From NCBI GenBank assembly GCA_037576195.1, contig CM075104.1:12540211-12604210 (forward strand): a stretch of DNA of 64,000 nt, written 5' to 3'. The first letter of the stretch is position 1. Every line of letters starts with the position of its first letter. Below the pieces are notes generated by a model. It searched no databases, was not told the DNA's origin, and saw only the letters and a program-made list of their open reading frames with translations. The translations under genes and the position numbers were made by a program. Below are positions 48,598 to 61,500 of the stretch, in pieces. This DNA is from Phytoseiulus persimilis. Its lineage: Eukaryota > Arthropoda > Arachnida > Mesostigmata > Phytoseiidae.

Positions 48598-49439
48598 CAA
48601 AAGAGCCCTCTTCCAGCAGTGGAGTATCTAGCTCGATCGGCTCCCTGGACAAACCTGCAAAAATGCGCCTCCCCCTCTCCGGACCCGCGCGAAAATTTTG
48701 TCAACCATCGCAAGAGATTTTTCTCGTTGAGAACGAGGTCATGTTCACTCAATGTTACCACGATCGTGTGATGACCTGAGTCGCGCACGTTGAGCCTTGA
48801 CTGCGGCGAAACTTTCCATCATTCAACATCTCCGAAAGCGTTCTTTTCTCGTTCCGGCTCCCAATGCTAAAAATGCTTATGCGACCAGCTTCTCTTGAAC
48901 CATAATGGTCCCTGTCACGGACCAACGTTTCACAGTCATTCATATCATCGCGAAGATTGTCCGATAGATCGAAGTGGAACTCCGATTCTGCACTCCTCAG
49001 CTCCATGGGTCGCGATTTTGTTCTTGATTCCGATTGAATTTCTGCTGCAGTGGAGGAGATAGACAGAACTTCGAATCCGTTTGTCTCCAGCCTTGCGTCC
49101 TCGAGAGATAGAGATGCAAGCCCACAGCCGTCTGGTGCACGTTCCTGTGCCTGAGTTGGGGCGAGTTTCATTGCAGTCTAATAAGACATTAATGGTACTT
49201 CATCTCTTCCGCGACCCTCAGCTGTGCGCCCCTGACTTCTCTGAGGCGAGAATCCGTTGCCGAGACAAATCGAATCTCCAATGCAGACACGGATATGGAC
49301 AAAGTTCAACTCCCATTTGACGCCCCTCAGATCTCTGTGGCGTTCATCCGTTCGGAAGACGAATCAAGTTCATTTTGCGGTTAGGACGACGGAAAAAACC
49401 GAGCACGGTTTCACGCCCCATGACTGCGCGCCCCATCAG
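48598..49439. other. No recognisable gene between the inverted arrays (left part)
   Basis: Short overlapping frames without motif. Confidence 0.4.
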
Positions 49440-49478
49440 CTCTGCGCCCGGGGCACGAGCCCCCTAGATACGCCACTG
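49440..49478 (-). mobile_element. Possible DNA-transposon terminus
   Basis: In reverse complement the end reads cagtggcgtatctagggggc followed by a gtgccccggg word. A cagtggcgta start with a g-rich subterminal stretch is seen at the ends of many small DNA transposons in animals. I find no matching opposite end nearby, so the element is unresolved. Confidence 0.35.
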
Positions 49479-50193
49479 TCTTCCGGTCCATGAGACTCAT
49501 TTGGTCCATCGGATGAGTCCACAGCGCGCTAACGGGCCTCTTCGCCTGCTCCAGCCGTCCGACGTGCCCCGTGGATCGAAACGGGTCAAGCCCTCCGACC
49601 CCCTCCCCCACTGTTTTGGCCAACATGATTCTCTCGAAGTGCCCCCGAACCTTATCCCATTCTGCCCGTTCTCCACTACTTCTATAAGCCCCCCCTTCGC
49701 TGAAACCGTCGAGCCCAATCCCCTCTGATGTCGTGCAGGCCCTCGCAGTGAAGTCACACATCGGTACACTTCTCGTCATACACAACAGAACACCACCAAG
49801 CAAATGGCTCGCGAGGGAACGATGTAGGGCAGGGAAAAATTGATGCTGGTTCCCGTTCTCTCTGGTTCGAAGTAATGCTGAGCCGATTCCGTCCATGGGG
49901 CGGCCCAGGTTTTCAGTTCGAGTCCCACAGTATTGTGCTGGGGCTGTGGCACAGTCTTTTTTTTTCGTTGGAGGTTTCAGAGAATGCGTGATGCACAAGC
50001 GTTGCTTGTGGCATGCAGCAAGTGTGGGACTTGACAAACCCACTAAACTCTGTATTCCACCCGTCCCCCCCAGGTCGGGAACCGGCTAGGCAATTACTTC
50101 GAAGTCCGTAGGGGGTGCTCTCGTCTTTCACGCGACTCTTATCAAGTTTTCGACCTTGACGCCACAGCCGCGATCTAGAGGAGTCAACCCTGT
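49479..50193. other. No recognisable gene between the inverted arrays (right part)
   Basis: A minus-strand 210-codon frame (49411-50043) is the longest here but runs into the transposon terminus at its end and has no domain. I read it as non-coding. Confidence 0.35.
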
Positions 50194-50560
50194 CTACAGG
50201 TCGTCACCGAGGGAGGACGCACCAGGACCGGAGAAGACACGGGGCGCGTTGCCACTACCCCACCCTCCCCGCGCCCCGTCCCGGCTTGCCTGAAGTGCCC
50301 TTGATGCCGAAGCTAGATTGGCCCGTCTGGAATCCTCGAGCCAGTTCTTGAGCCGCATTATCCTATTGAGATATCCTATAAACTCTATCCAGACGGTTAG
50401 AGAAGCTATCATTTGATCAACAATTTCTCGCACTTGCAGTCCTCTGAGGTACGCCGGTCCTTCATCCCTGGCCCCCCGCAGGGCGGTACAATGCAGAACC
50501 GTGTTATCCACATCGTGCGTGACCCCCGCTCTACACAGGACGCAGACGCGCCTAGGGGAG
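50194..50560 (-). pseudogene. C-terminal fragment of a LINE ORF2 (zinc-knuckle)
   Basis: On the minus strand a frame reads CVLCRAGVTHDVDNTVLHCT (C-x2-C then H and C spaced as in the terminal knuckle of R1/LOA-like non-LTR elements) followed by LRGLQVREIVDQMIASLTVW and IEFIGYLNRIMRLKNWLE. This is the usual tail after the knuckle, ending in a helix with Y.....R. The polymerase is absent. It lies inside the interval bounded by the two inverted 42-bp arrays, next to the right array. Confidence 0.65.
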
Positions 50561-50589
50561 TGATATCGGGATCGAGGAAATCATACACT

Positions 50590-50830
50590 TCGGACCTAGG
50601 GGTTGATTGCGGAGTCAATGAGACCATACATACCTCCGTCTGAGGAAGTTATTCCGAGGTCGATCTGACCATACTTTTCGAAGTATAGGGAGGTGTTCTC
50701 GGGATCAATCTGACCATGCGTTCCAGAATCCAAGGAGGATACTTTGCGGAATCTGGGCAGGTGCTTCCGGGATCAATCTGACCACAACTTTGCGAGCTCG
50801 AGAGGTGGTGCCAGGATCGATCCTACCAAA
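50590..50830 (+). repeat. Tandem array of the ~42-bp repeat, right array (inverted)
   Basis: About five degenerate units, with ggtcgatctgaccatact, ggatcaatctgaccatgc and ggatcaatctgaccacaac recurring at about 42-60 bp steps. This is the same unit as 48226-48597 but in the opposite orientation. Together the arrays bracket about 2.0 kb. Divergence is higher here, and no perfect tandem is left. Confidence 0.75.
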
Positions 50831-53800
50831 CGTTTTTTTGTGGGGTTCAGGAAGGAAACAACCGAAAAATCAGATCAGTGAGGCACTCGAGAAGCTGATA
50901 CTCAATCCAGCCGAAGGGCTTCAGCAACTGCCGAAGAACCTCTTTGACGTCGATTCGCAGAAACTGAAGCGCAAGCCACGATATGATGTCACACGACCCT
51001 CGATTTTTTTCTCCGATGTAGTGGATTTCTATTCTACCGCCGCGGGTCGATTGATTCGAACCGAATTCTCGGTGTGATTTTAGTCTGCATACTGAATCAC
51101 CTGCAGTTCGGAACTGGACTTCGTTCTATCGAGATGAGAACTGTCAACTCGGTAGGAGCATCAAAGGGGGGGGGGGTTAAGCGTGGATCACGTTGCCTCT
51201 CTGCACGTCAGGGTAGTCGGGCACTAACTTCGGTATATGTTCGAGGTGTGGAGGTGGGAATTCGGGAATCCAATTCGGAGAGTTGCTCTTAGCTGAGTAT
51301 TCAGCGACTGTTGTATGAACACCCACTCCCTGCCGTCAACTACTTGCAGCTCCGACAAGGAAAGCAGGACTGGTCTGCATACTCATTGGTTGAATATTGG
51401 CTCGGCAGACAGTCCCGGCGTTGATTTCAAGGTGTTTCCAGTTTCACTCTTTGCGGCTGTTCTTCACAGATTTTTGGTTCGACTGGCCAGTGACGAGCAT
51501 CGCAACATCTAAACCCAGACAGTCAGAACTATTGCCGAGGCGTCTTAGCTGTCCGCAGGACTTGCGGCTGCCTAGCTTGCCTAGCTGAGAACAGCCAAGC
51601 TGACGACAATATCGAATGAAAGATAAGGGCGCTGCTTCAATCCCACTCTCATCGGGCGAAAGCGACAATCGAACTCCAAAGTTTGACGAGCTGAGGGCCG
51701 GCCCACCTCCAGTGCTAAACTTCCAATGAAACCCACTGCACGACACAGGGGGCGGGAGTGGAAAATGAACTCGAGCGATGCCTGATGTGTAGCGGTGGGG
51801 AGGGGGAGGAACTCTCGGCCCGGCTTCGCACAGAGGGGACATTTGACAGTCGTCAAAAACTTCCATGGATCCTTTCGTTTTCGACGTCGAGACCGAGCTG
51901 ATGCGAAGCGCTACATAAGTATTGTTCAGTAGGACAAGAAGGAGGACCGACTAACGTCCTCCTCTCTGATTCTGACCAGGTCTTAATTTTGGTTGGCTCC
52001 GACAGGGCCTGGAGGTAGTTTCTCCTCGCAGAGCTTGGCCGGAAAGCCATTCCAACAACCTAGTTCATTTCATCTTCACGTAGTGCCGGTAGATGCGCCG
52101 CCTGCTTTTCGATTCCCGGGAGAGCACATTCAAGGATCGAAGTTTCTCTTCCGTGATCGTAGGAAAACGCTCGCGATTCCAGCAGAAAGAGCCAACCTTG
52201 AGCCTCAGAAGCGATCGCTGCGTACGTCGCTTCAACGGAAACCGTGAACTCGGTGTCTTCAGTAACAACCTCCGAGCCGGTCGCTTAAATGACGCAACTC
52301 GTTTCCAGACTCCGCACGGCTGGCGCCGTCCTCGGACTGCGTCACGGACAACAGATAGCGAGCCATAAATCCGAGACAACTAATGCTGATAGCATCAAAG
52401 AAGTTGGTTGCACACAAACAGTGGAATCCCACAATTGACAGGTTTACAGCAGTTCCTGCCACCGCTGATTTTTCGACGGGACGCGTCACAGAAGCCTGGG
52501 ACGGGGCAATGATCTGTTGCCGTCAATCGCGTGGATCAAATCCCGAGCTGTTTTTCCTACATGTAGTCGACCACGACACGAGCCAACTTCGATACCGGTG
52601 GTTCGTGGTACGCCAAACAATGAACGTGGCTTGCGCTTCCAGCTGCAGCGAAGTGTGAACAGCAATGGGGGATCAGAAGAAGGCAGTTCATCATCTGTTG
52701 CCCTTGGAGATGAGCCGGCTCGCAAGACGGAAAATCTCTCTTTCAAGCGTTTCCTGACTCGAGAATAATTTGGGAAGGATCACCCCTGGGAGAGGTCAGT
52801 CCGATTTCGATTCGAATTCTGGAAAAGTATCCTTGATTGGTGTGAAGATGTCTCGAAGCGAGGCTTCTCTTTCGTTGCAAAAGAATTTCACCCTCGCGAG
52901 AGCCCTGCGGCATTCTCCCGAAGCTGGCTATCGAACGGGAGAGGAAAGCTCGTTCGCAGTATCGAATTCCTCGCTGGACTACTTTCGTTGGCTTCAGATT
53001 ATGCTGATCTCATGAAGGTTATAGGCATATTTACTTCTGGACGACTGAAGTACTGACAGGTGTTAGAAAGACTCTTCTGAATGGATCCTCGAACTGAGAT
53101 CCGAACTGCGACTCCTTCTGAGCGCGATGATTCCACGCGGGCTGGAAAATCAGTGCCCACCCGAGTGAGACGCGCCTCAAATCGCACGACGCTAGCGAAA
53201 AATATGACAATGGAGTTTGAGAACAAGATTGGGAGAAGAAAGGGAAGAGATATACATGTATGATGTCAATTCGTGCTTCTTTTTATCGGAGTTGAAGCCT
53301 ACCATTTCCTCGAGGATCGCCAATCAAATGAAGAAACTTTCTGTAGCTATTTCTGGACTAACTCCAGGAGTTCCTGAGGCGTGCTCATTTGAAAAACCTG
53401 GTCGGATACTCAAGTCGCCTTTCATTGAAAAAAACGGGCGCCAACCGGATGGGTCGAATTTCGCTGGCTCTAATACCATCGAGAAAATACATTATGGTTG
53501 AGTTGCTCGACGTCCAGATGGCCGCAGTCGTAGTTGGAATGAGACGGAATCTCTGGTTCCGAGAAATATTGGGACTGATATCGACTCGTCCTCTGGATGC
53601 GGCTCGATTCGGGATCTCCCTATCGCGACCAACAGGATGAATACTCAGCACCAGAATTACCATTTTGGACGAAACAACGAGCAGAGAGAATATATTCCCA
53701 TGGGACATCTCTCTGAGTCGCAGACGACGCTCACTTTTTGATTCCCCGCCGTTGTGCGAGCCGTTATGCGTTCGGTTGTTAGTGCCAGATCTTAACTCCT

Positions 53801-56800
53801 ATCTCCCCAATTAGGAGATCCTCCCTCGGACAGTTAGATGGTTTGACGAAGATCCAGTCGCGGGGAAAAACTAGATAGTCACTCGTGGAGGAGGACAGGG
53901 AGATACGGTTTTACGACAGGAAAGACAATGCACAGCATCTATATATTGGCCCGGCGCGAGATCGCCAACTAGGAGAGCAACAAACGAGAGCTCACAATAT
54001 GTCATCAAGGTAAACTCTCGACGAGCGGCCTTTATACAAACTCTCTTTTCCTTGGTTCGAGTCTCGATTTCCGAGGAAGCTCGGCGAGACCCTTCAATTC
54101 CTTCTCCAGGATCCTCATACTTACGTGGAATAGCTTCTCTCGATCTCGTCCCCGGCTCTGTTTCGTTTAAAGGGACGATGTGTCTGTGCTACGATATTTG
54201 GATACGAAAAGCCCGTTTCTTCCCTAGTCCTTCATCAGCTGGAACAGCAGCGAGCTTCGAAGACTTCTCTCGCCATAATCTCGTGAAGCAACCTTTATTG
54301 TAAGTAGCGAAACTCCCTCCGCTTGTATTGCTAATGGTTGACTATTCCGTACCGCTCAGACACAGCATCGTGAGGGTAGTCGATCGGAACACCTACGAAC
54401 TTCCTGAGTGTCCAACGAGCCTCCGGCACTCGAGCAGCGAGATCGGCTTCTCGAAGCAGGCGTGAATATTTTCACGGATTTCTCGTTGCACTTCTCAGCT
54501 TTGTGGGCGGTCTCGTGAGACCTTCCGTTTTCGCTAGTTCGAGCCTATTCTTTTCGGCTCGTGTTCGCGGGGTTCTTAGCAATCAAGAAGTTTGCGGCGG
54601 TTCTTTGCCCACGATGCTTGTCAACCTCATGGAAGTTTTTAGGGGCGCGTCTGAGCGTGGTGTCAGTTGTCCTGTAATAGGCACTGTTGATTCGGTGGGC
54701 AGAGCTTCATGTTCCGTGGAATGCCATCAAGGCCGGTCAAAATCTACGCAACAGTTCAAACCCCGAGCTCTCCTGCGATGTTCCTGTCAGGACGCATTCC
54801 AGCTCCCACCACTAGCATCAGCTGGATCTCAGCGAACTCTGAATTCAGGTAGCCTGGCCCTCGCTCTAGGATTTCCCGCTGGGTGCTCTTGCTGAAGATT
54901 CTTCCTCTGTGTGAGAATGGCGGTCTAAACGAGCCTCTGGTTGCGCGGGTGTCATCTCGCGAATCCCGACCACAGTTTCGCCGTAGACCATCGTTTCGCT
55001 TGCGGGGGAATCGATGTGATGCGGATTCCTTGGGTTCCGAAGTAGTCGCGGGTGTGGGCTCTGCTCGGAGCCGATGATTGCCGCCGTTATGGTGTTATCA
55101 TTTGTTCTCATCCGCGATGGAGATTTTGCTCCGCTTGGGAGCTCCGAAGCTTGCCATTGGAGGAGGGCATGCCTCTCCCTTGGAAGCTCCGACAAAGATC
55201 GCGCAGACCCTCCAGAGTACTTCGGTGCGGTCTTCAGTTGGGTGAGTTTCGGAGATGTCTCAGCGCTGTCCATTCACGGCATAGCCAAAGCTCGAACAAT
55301 AGCGATGGTTCTGCTCGACGGTTTTCCGTCAAGTTCAGATCGATTCCCGTCTGACCCCCATCAGGTTCTGAACTTTTCCTTGAGAGCAACACCGGCAGCT
55401 CCGTTTCTTGGTGTGGATATCTCATATTAGGTGAGCACCGAGTCTGAAAACGCCACATGTGAAACGCGGCGCCCATATCCTCAACGCTCTCGCTTTTTTA
55501 TCTGGTCGCGTCATCAAACGATGAGGACGTGAAAGTTGTCGTTTTACGGCAGCTCGTTAAGTACGCTGCTTTTGATGTTTTCCGCCACCACAGAGGTTAC
55601 GTTCAGCTCCAAAGCCGATTCCTGATGGGATTCCCGGTAGACCGCGAGTTTCCAATCCAACTGTCATCCGATCGGTTGGTACCATCCGATTTGGGAAAGA
55701 ATCGTCGATCGTCCGCCGCGTTGTTCATTGGCGCGGTGACATCATGAATGAGAGGCTCTTCTCTCGAAAACTACGACGCGACGGGAGTTCTGAAGCATAA
55801 TTCGACTCGAAGCGTCCATTCCGCTCCGGAGAATTCTCCGCTCAGAAGTGTTCTGACGATGTCATCTTAGCGCTCTCTGCCTGACCACCCTCTCTCAATT
55901 CGCTGCCATGTACGCTTCACCAACAAACCCGTTCTTCTGATCTGTGACAATCGCTTACCATGGGTGTGTTTCCGAGTCTGAAGTTGCCGAGCAGGTCCAA
56001 GACCTATCACATCGGGTGAGTTGGTATTCTGTCGAAGTGATTGCGACGCCGTCGGACTGCGAGTTCAAAATTGTTTCAACTCATGCAGCTGTTGGATCGA
56101 TGCCGCCTTCCGCCTGTGCAACTTTGCCCAAGCAGCACGTGCTTGGCAAAACTCCTGTATCGCTCGGCCTAGCTCTTACTCGGAGCGCGCGGTTTGCACC
56201 GCGATTCAGCTCGGTCCATGTCGAGTAATGACAAGCTGGCAGAAGTATGTCCCGGCGCGAGAGCTCAACGCTTATTCGCGCGCTCCCGAGCGACCCTGTC
56301 CGCTGCTCGGAGCGTCCGGCGAGCGAGTTCGGCGACGTCAGATGGCTCTTCTGCTTTTTGTTTATGGAAGTTTTCAGCCATCTGTGCAAGCGGGCAGGCG
56401 GAAAACTCGAACAACAGACGACCAAACCATAGTCAGTGCGAGGCTTGTTCTGCCCGACCGATTGACCTTCCTCTGAGTTATCGGTACTTTAGAGGATCGT
56501 GAACAACCATTCAGGCCTCTGGGATCCAGTGTCAAGCGTGTACGCTCGATGTGAACACGCCGGACGTGTCGATCTGTCGTCGTGGTCGCTCATTCCATGG
56601 ACCAAGCCAGAAATCCACCAGCATGGGCTTGTGAGTACTATTCGGGTTCCCGACTCCAGACGGTCGAGTTTTCCTCCGGTGAGAAGTGGAATCAAGCAGG
56701 AGCACACATCTGTGTTTGGTCGACAGCATCGAGGACTCACGTAGAGCTCGGCAACCATTCCCTGGCCAGCAAGTGGCTTGGTTGAGGAGAGTGCCGGTTC

Positions 56801-58503
56801 CGTTCCGAGATTCATTCGTTCATTTTCTGCGTGAACGAGATACAATCAGTGCACGAAGGCACGTGGGCGCTCAGATCATTCGTGTGCATCGCTGAGGAAC
56901 CAATTCCCACTGCTAACAGTTGGAATTGTTTCACGATGCATTGCATACTTCAACCGTGCGATCGCTGACGAGGGTTCAGAGCTGATTCCTATGTTTACGG
57001 TATTTGAGTCTCAGCTTGACTGGCCAGTCGATCGACACTCCATGACGAAAGCAAGGATGGGAGGAAGTCTACACTATCGATTCAGTACAAAATGATGGCA
57101 TTGCCACTCAGGCTGCTATAACGTTGCCACCAATTGATAATGGAAGTCACGGTTGGTACCAGCTCATCGTGATGTTTAAAATCAGAGCGATGATGCTATG
57201 AGGTAACTGAGAGAATGGCTCCCGAAATGTCGGAGTTTTCTCGGTGAGCACCTCGCAAGCGATTTCTGCGGAAGTGAAGTCCCCTGGCGTGCTCGAATGT
57301 GACACTCAACCGGACTAGGTCATCAGGCATCCTTTGCTTGTAGCACCCGAGTCAGCTCTGACTGGATGGTAGCGATCCCAAGCTCACATCGTAACTCACT
57401 CTGAACAGAGCGGCGTGGAATGGCTCCGAACGCCAGCCTCGGAGAAGATCTAATGAAATCCGAGTTCATGAAGCCTTGCTATGGAAGACGCCGTAGAATC
57501 GTCGGGTGCGATAGTCCTGCGTCTAGATAACGTACACTGTGAGTTTTTTCCAGTGGCTTCGTCATCGATCTCCTTCTCTCGTTTCTCTGTTTTTCTCGAA
57601 GCTTGCCAAAGATGAAACTCTCGAACGATGGAATCGCGATGAGACTCGGGGAGTTCCTCTGAGAAAGACTCTGATCGTGTATTTTTCCATCATTGAGGCA
57701 GCTTTCAGCGAATTCTCTCTGAAAGTTCTGCGTCCGACAGAACAATAGATTTCATCGAATTCTGAGGGTATTCTCATTTTTTAGATATCGACATTCTCCG
57801 GACCATTCCTCTCTCTCTCCCTCTTTCTCTCTTGGATGCTCGTTGTCATCGCATACAATGAGGCTCACGGAATCGGAGCGAAAAGTTGAGTTTCCGAAAG
57901 CTCCACGAGAAGAATCTCCCTGATTGAGCCTGAATTCGATTCCAGATAATTTTTTGAAGCTCTCACCCATGGATAACGGTCACGAGTGCCTCTCTGGGAA
58001 TCCCATATTGAAACGCGGGCTCATGCTCGCCATTGGTGTCTAGCAGCATTTTCTGATATTTGAGCTGCGCTTCCGAAATTACGATAACCTATGGAAGTCG
58101 CTGAGGATCCATCAGGCAGCTCCGAAAGGTAGTCGGTGGAATCGCGCATAATGATCGGGTGCAGCTCTCCCGTTTTCCCGCATGAGGTCCCTCATCACGC
58201 CACTGAGGATGAGCGATGATGATGAAAACGGTCGCAGGTTTGGTCTCGGGCTGCCGCTGACTCCGCTCCAGGTCTCCGGTAAAAAGCCGATCTGATTCCT
58301 GAATCACAGTTTGACTATTTGGCTGCGAGCTTCCGTCCTTCGAAAGCACACAGCTATGGTGCAGCAACGGTAGATTCCGTATCCACTTAATCACGTGACA
58401 GCATGATGCACTAGGTGTACGGATACGGAAATTACTCGATCGGCCACGAGGAAACCGAACATTTCACTCGATTCCCCCACTCATGGTCCCGTTCGTCTTG
58501 CAG
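50831..58503. other. No recognisable gene
   Basis: In 7.7 kb I find no protein domain. Minus-strand frames 52999-53226 and 53385-53708 contain hydrophobic runs (SNSIVIFFASVV and IFSLLVVSSKMVILVL) and could be parts of a decayed membrane protein. A run of 11 G lies at 51166-51176. Upstream non-coding exons or the start codon of the nucleoside transporter may also lie toward the right end. Confidence 0.35.
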
Positions 58504-61500
58504 ACAGCAGGCGTTCAACGGGAGTCGCAATGCCCCGTCAGCGAAGGCTCCGGAAGATCCGTGAGTATTCTTGGAGCGCCCAGAAGCGACACTCTATTAC
58601 ACCTGAAACATGAACCAGTGACCAGAGATACGCTGCCGGGAGCGCGGGAGCAAGAGCGTGAGGTTCGATAGCAGTTCGGCTGGGTGAATCAAACGCGATT
58701 GAAACGCACTCAACAGCGAATCGGAGACCCACGGTCAGAACAAAGTGTTCTCACTCGCATCGTGGCGCCTTGGTGTAGAGGTCGGCCGATTGAAAAAGTG
58801 CCAACTGACGTTTCGCTGAACCCCTCGCAACATCACGGACGATTTTCAAAGAATCCCATGAAGTTCTTTCAGACTGACAGCGGCGATCTTGCAGATTCGG
58901 ATTCGCCGCATTCACGATATTTCTGTTCGGCATCGCATCTCTACTGCCCTGGAATTTCTTCATTACGGCAACTGATGTGAGTGAAAAATTCCACCGAGCT
59001 TTCCAGCTCGACGCCTCCGCCTATGTTCAAATCGGAACTCTCACGGTTTTATCTTAAATTGGTGCTCTCTGACAGCGGTGAACGAAGTGCGGCAGCGAAG
59101 TTCTAATAACTGGTTGTATAGGACGAGCATTCGAGCGAAGGTTCCAAAAGTTCCGTTGCCGTTCATCAAGGTCTCAAACTTTTTCACGTCGTGTATACAT
59201 TGTCCGCATTATGATGAGAAGGTCGCTGTCACATCCGAAGCGCACTTGGCTGACGAACCTGGTTGTTCAACATGGGGAGACTAGGAGTCCCTGAACTATG
59301 AGAAATCCGGAATGCGCGAAATCGATCGGCTGTGGGACAGATTTTATGGAGCCTTCGATTTAATCCCCCTGTTTTCTCCTCAGCAAAGGGTTGTTTTCGT
59401 GCGCGGATATCTTATAATTGAAGCTTTACGGAAAGCCACTGGAATCATGTCAAAATCTTAATGACTTCAGCAAAAGCGATAAATGAGCAGTGATAAAAAT
59501 ATCGCTTTTTCGATCGCGCAGTTGGTCAAGCATCTCCGCAGCCATGTTTGACGTAACACGGCAAATCCCTGCGCCACGATCGGTCAGGTGGCGTCTGGGT
59601 AGCATTGCCCGCTCACAGATGCTCGTAAAGTGATAATCATCGTCTTCGGCGGCGTTTCGTCACTTTTAGCGGCCATTCGCCCTCTCCCCCAAGAGGCTGA
59701 ACACTTTGCTCCTTGAATAGTCCATTAATAGCGCCTGGATTCATCGAGTCGCATTCATGAAACGGCTCGATACGAACCGAGATCTCTCGAGCTTTCATCC
59801 GATGGGTGCGGTTCGCTTCGGTATTTCCGTACGAACGGCAGTCAACGAGGCAATCAGGCAATTTGTCGGATGAGCTAGACGGTCGGTTGCGAAGGTCAAT
59901 GATGAAATCAGCGACAACAGTTTTTCGTCGATGGGCATCGACGGGGGAGGAGCCCGCGGTATTTCGGTCGTGGTCTGGAATTGCGGCACTGTGGTAGTTC
60001 TGATATGGTAGACAAAACCCTAGTCGGTCTTGACTTTTCAATTTCAGGGAGCTCTGTCTTGGCACGATACTATATTTCGAACCTCATCCTCTCCCGAATG
60101 AATAGCATCCAAGAACGTAACGATATTCGCTTGCAGTACTGGAACTACAAATTCCGAGATCCTGTTTCGAACTCAACATCAGGGACGACGCCACTTCAAA
60201 AATCTTTCAACTCCTACCTCGCGATCGCTTCGAAGCTACCCTATATAATCTTTCTCGTCGTGAATACGGCTATCGCTAACAAGGTACGGGGTTATGGCAC
60301 AAGTGACACCTCTCCACATCAGAACTGGATCTTGGGGAGGAGGATGCGTAAACGTTTGACAATTCCCGCAACTCATTTTTTTTCTTTGGTTCCTTCTGCT
60401 CTCAGATTCGGTGTTCTGTACGCATAGGGTACTCCCTTCTGGTCTGCATCATTCTATTCATCGCAACAGCAGCACTCGTCAAAATAGACACAGACAACCG
60501 TGAGCTTTCAGAAAATAGCAAACTGATTTTGTTCCGGAAGGCGTGAGCGCCTTCCCCGGGCCAACTCTGACACAGTTATCTGTCCGCAGTTCAGCACCAG
60601 TTTCTCGCGGCAACTTTATGCATCGTTGTCCTCATAAACGGTGAGCTCGAAAAACCTTCTTGATTCGGCCTAGACTCTGAGATTTTCAGACTTCACGAAC
60701 GTCGTATGCCCCGCTGACAGGCTGAGAGTCAGAACAGTTTCGTTTCGGGGCATCTCGCAACATGGATTCCATTGAAGCAGAATACTGAGGTTTTTCTTCT
60801 CCTTCAGTTGTCTGCGGTTTCTTGCAAGGGGGCGGAACGGGTCTTGCAGGGGTCCTGCCAGCAAAGTGAGTTCAGGATAATTCCGAAAACACCTCATCCC
60901 CCCCCCTAGTCCCCAACACAGATGGAGCACGGGTTTCCCGGAGCGAATGCTCGGTTTCTGTTCAGCCTCTGATAGCTTCTCTGTCTTCTGAAGGTATATG
61001 GCTACCAACGTGATGGGTCAGGCAGCAGGAGGTGTTTTCGCCACACTATGTCAATTGGTCTGCCTCCTCTTCGACGCTCATCCGACAGATTCAGCTTTGC
61101 TCTACTTTGGAATCGCAACGGTGGTTCTGATAATCACTCAAGTTTGTTTCTGCGTTTTAGTCAGAATGGTGAGTTTTTGATGAATTGGGGCTGCATTTTT
61201 CCAAGAAGGGGAGTTATCTGAGTCAGCGAAAGGAAGTACTGGAAATCAACGAACTATCCCGAGCTCTCGGCATGGCCAGGGAACGGCTCTCGAATTTCTG
61301 GTCTTGGAGAAAAGGAACTCATGAATCAACCGCTTACGATTCATAGGAAGGTTTCAATTTTCGAACCTTCCAGGACTTCTATGCCTACTACATGGCGGAC
61401 GATAAAGCAGTCTCATCGAATCTTCAAAAGCAGCAAATCAGAACTCAAACGATCTCGCCCCCGTTCTGGGAAATCTTCAAAAATGTGAGTTATCTCACGT

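Noticed and set aside
48224..48652. 142-codon minus-strand frame with WFWGRSDHT repeats as a repetitive protein gene
   Set aside because: The frame exists only because an 81-bp tandem repeat is divisible by three. The opposite strand is open too, and the unit continues as diverged non-coding repeats.
49411..50043. 210-codon minus-strand frame as a gene
   Set aside because: Its C-terminal end lies in a transposon terminus, the composition is mixed, and no motif is present.
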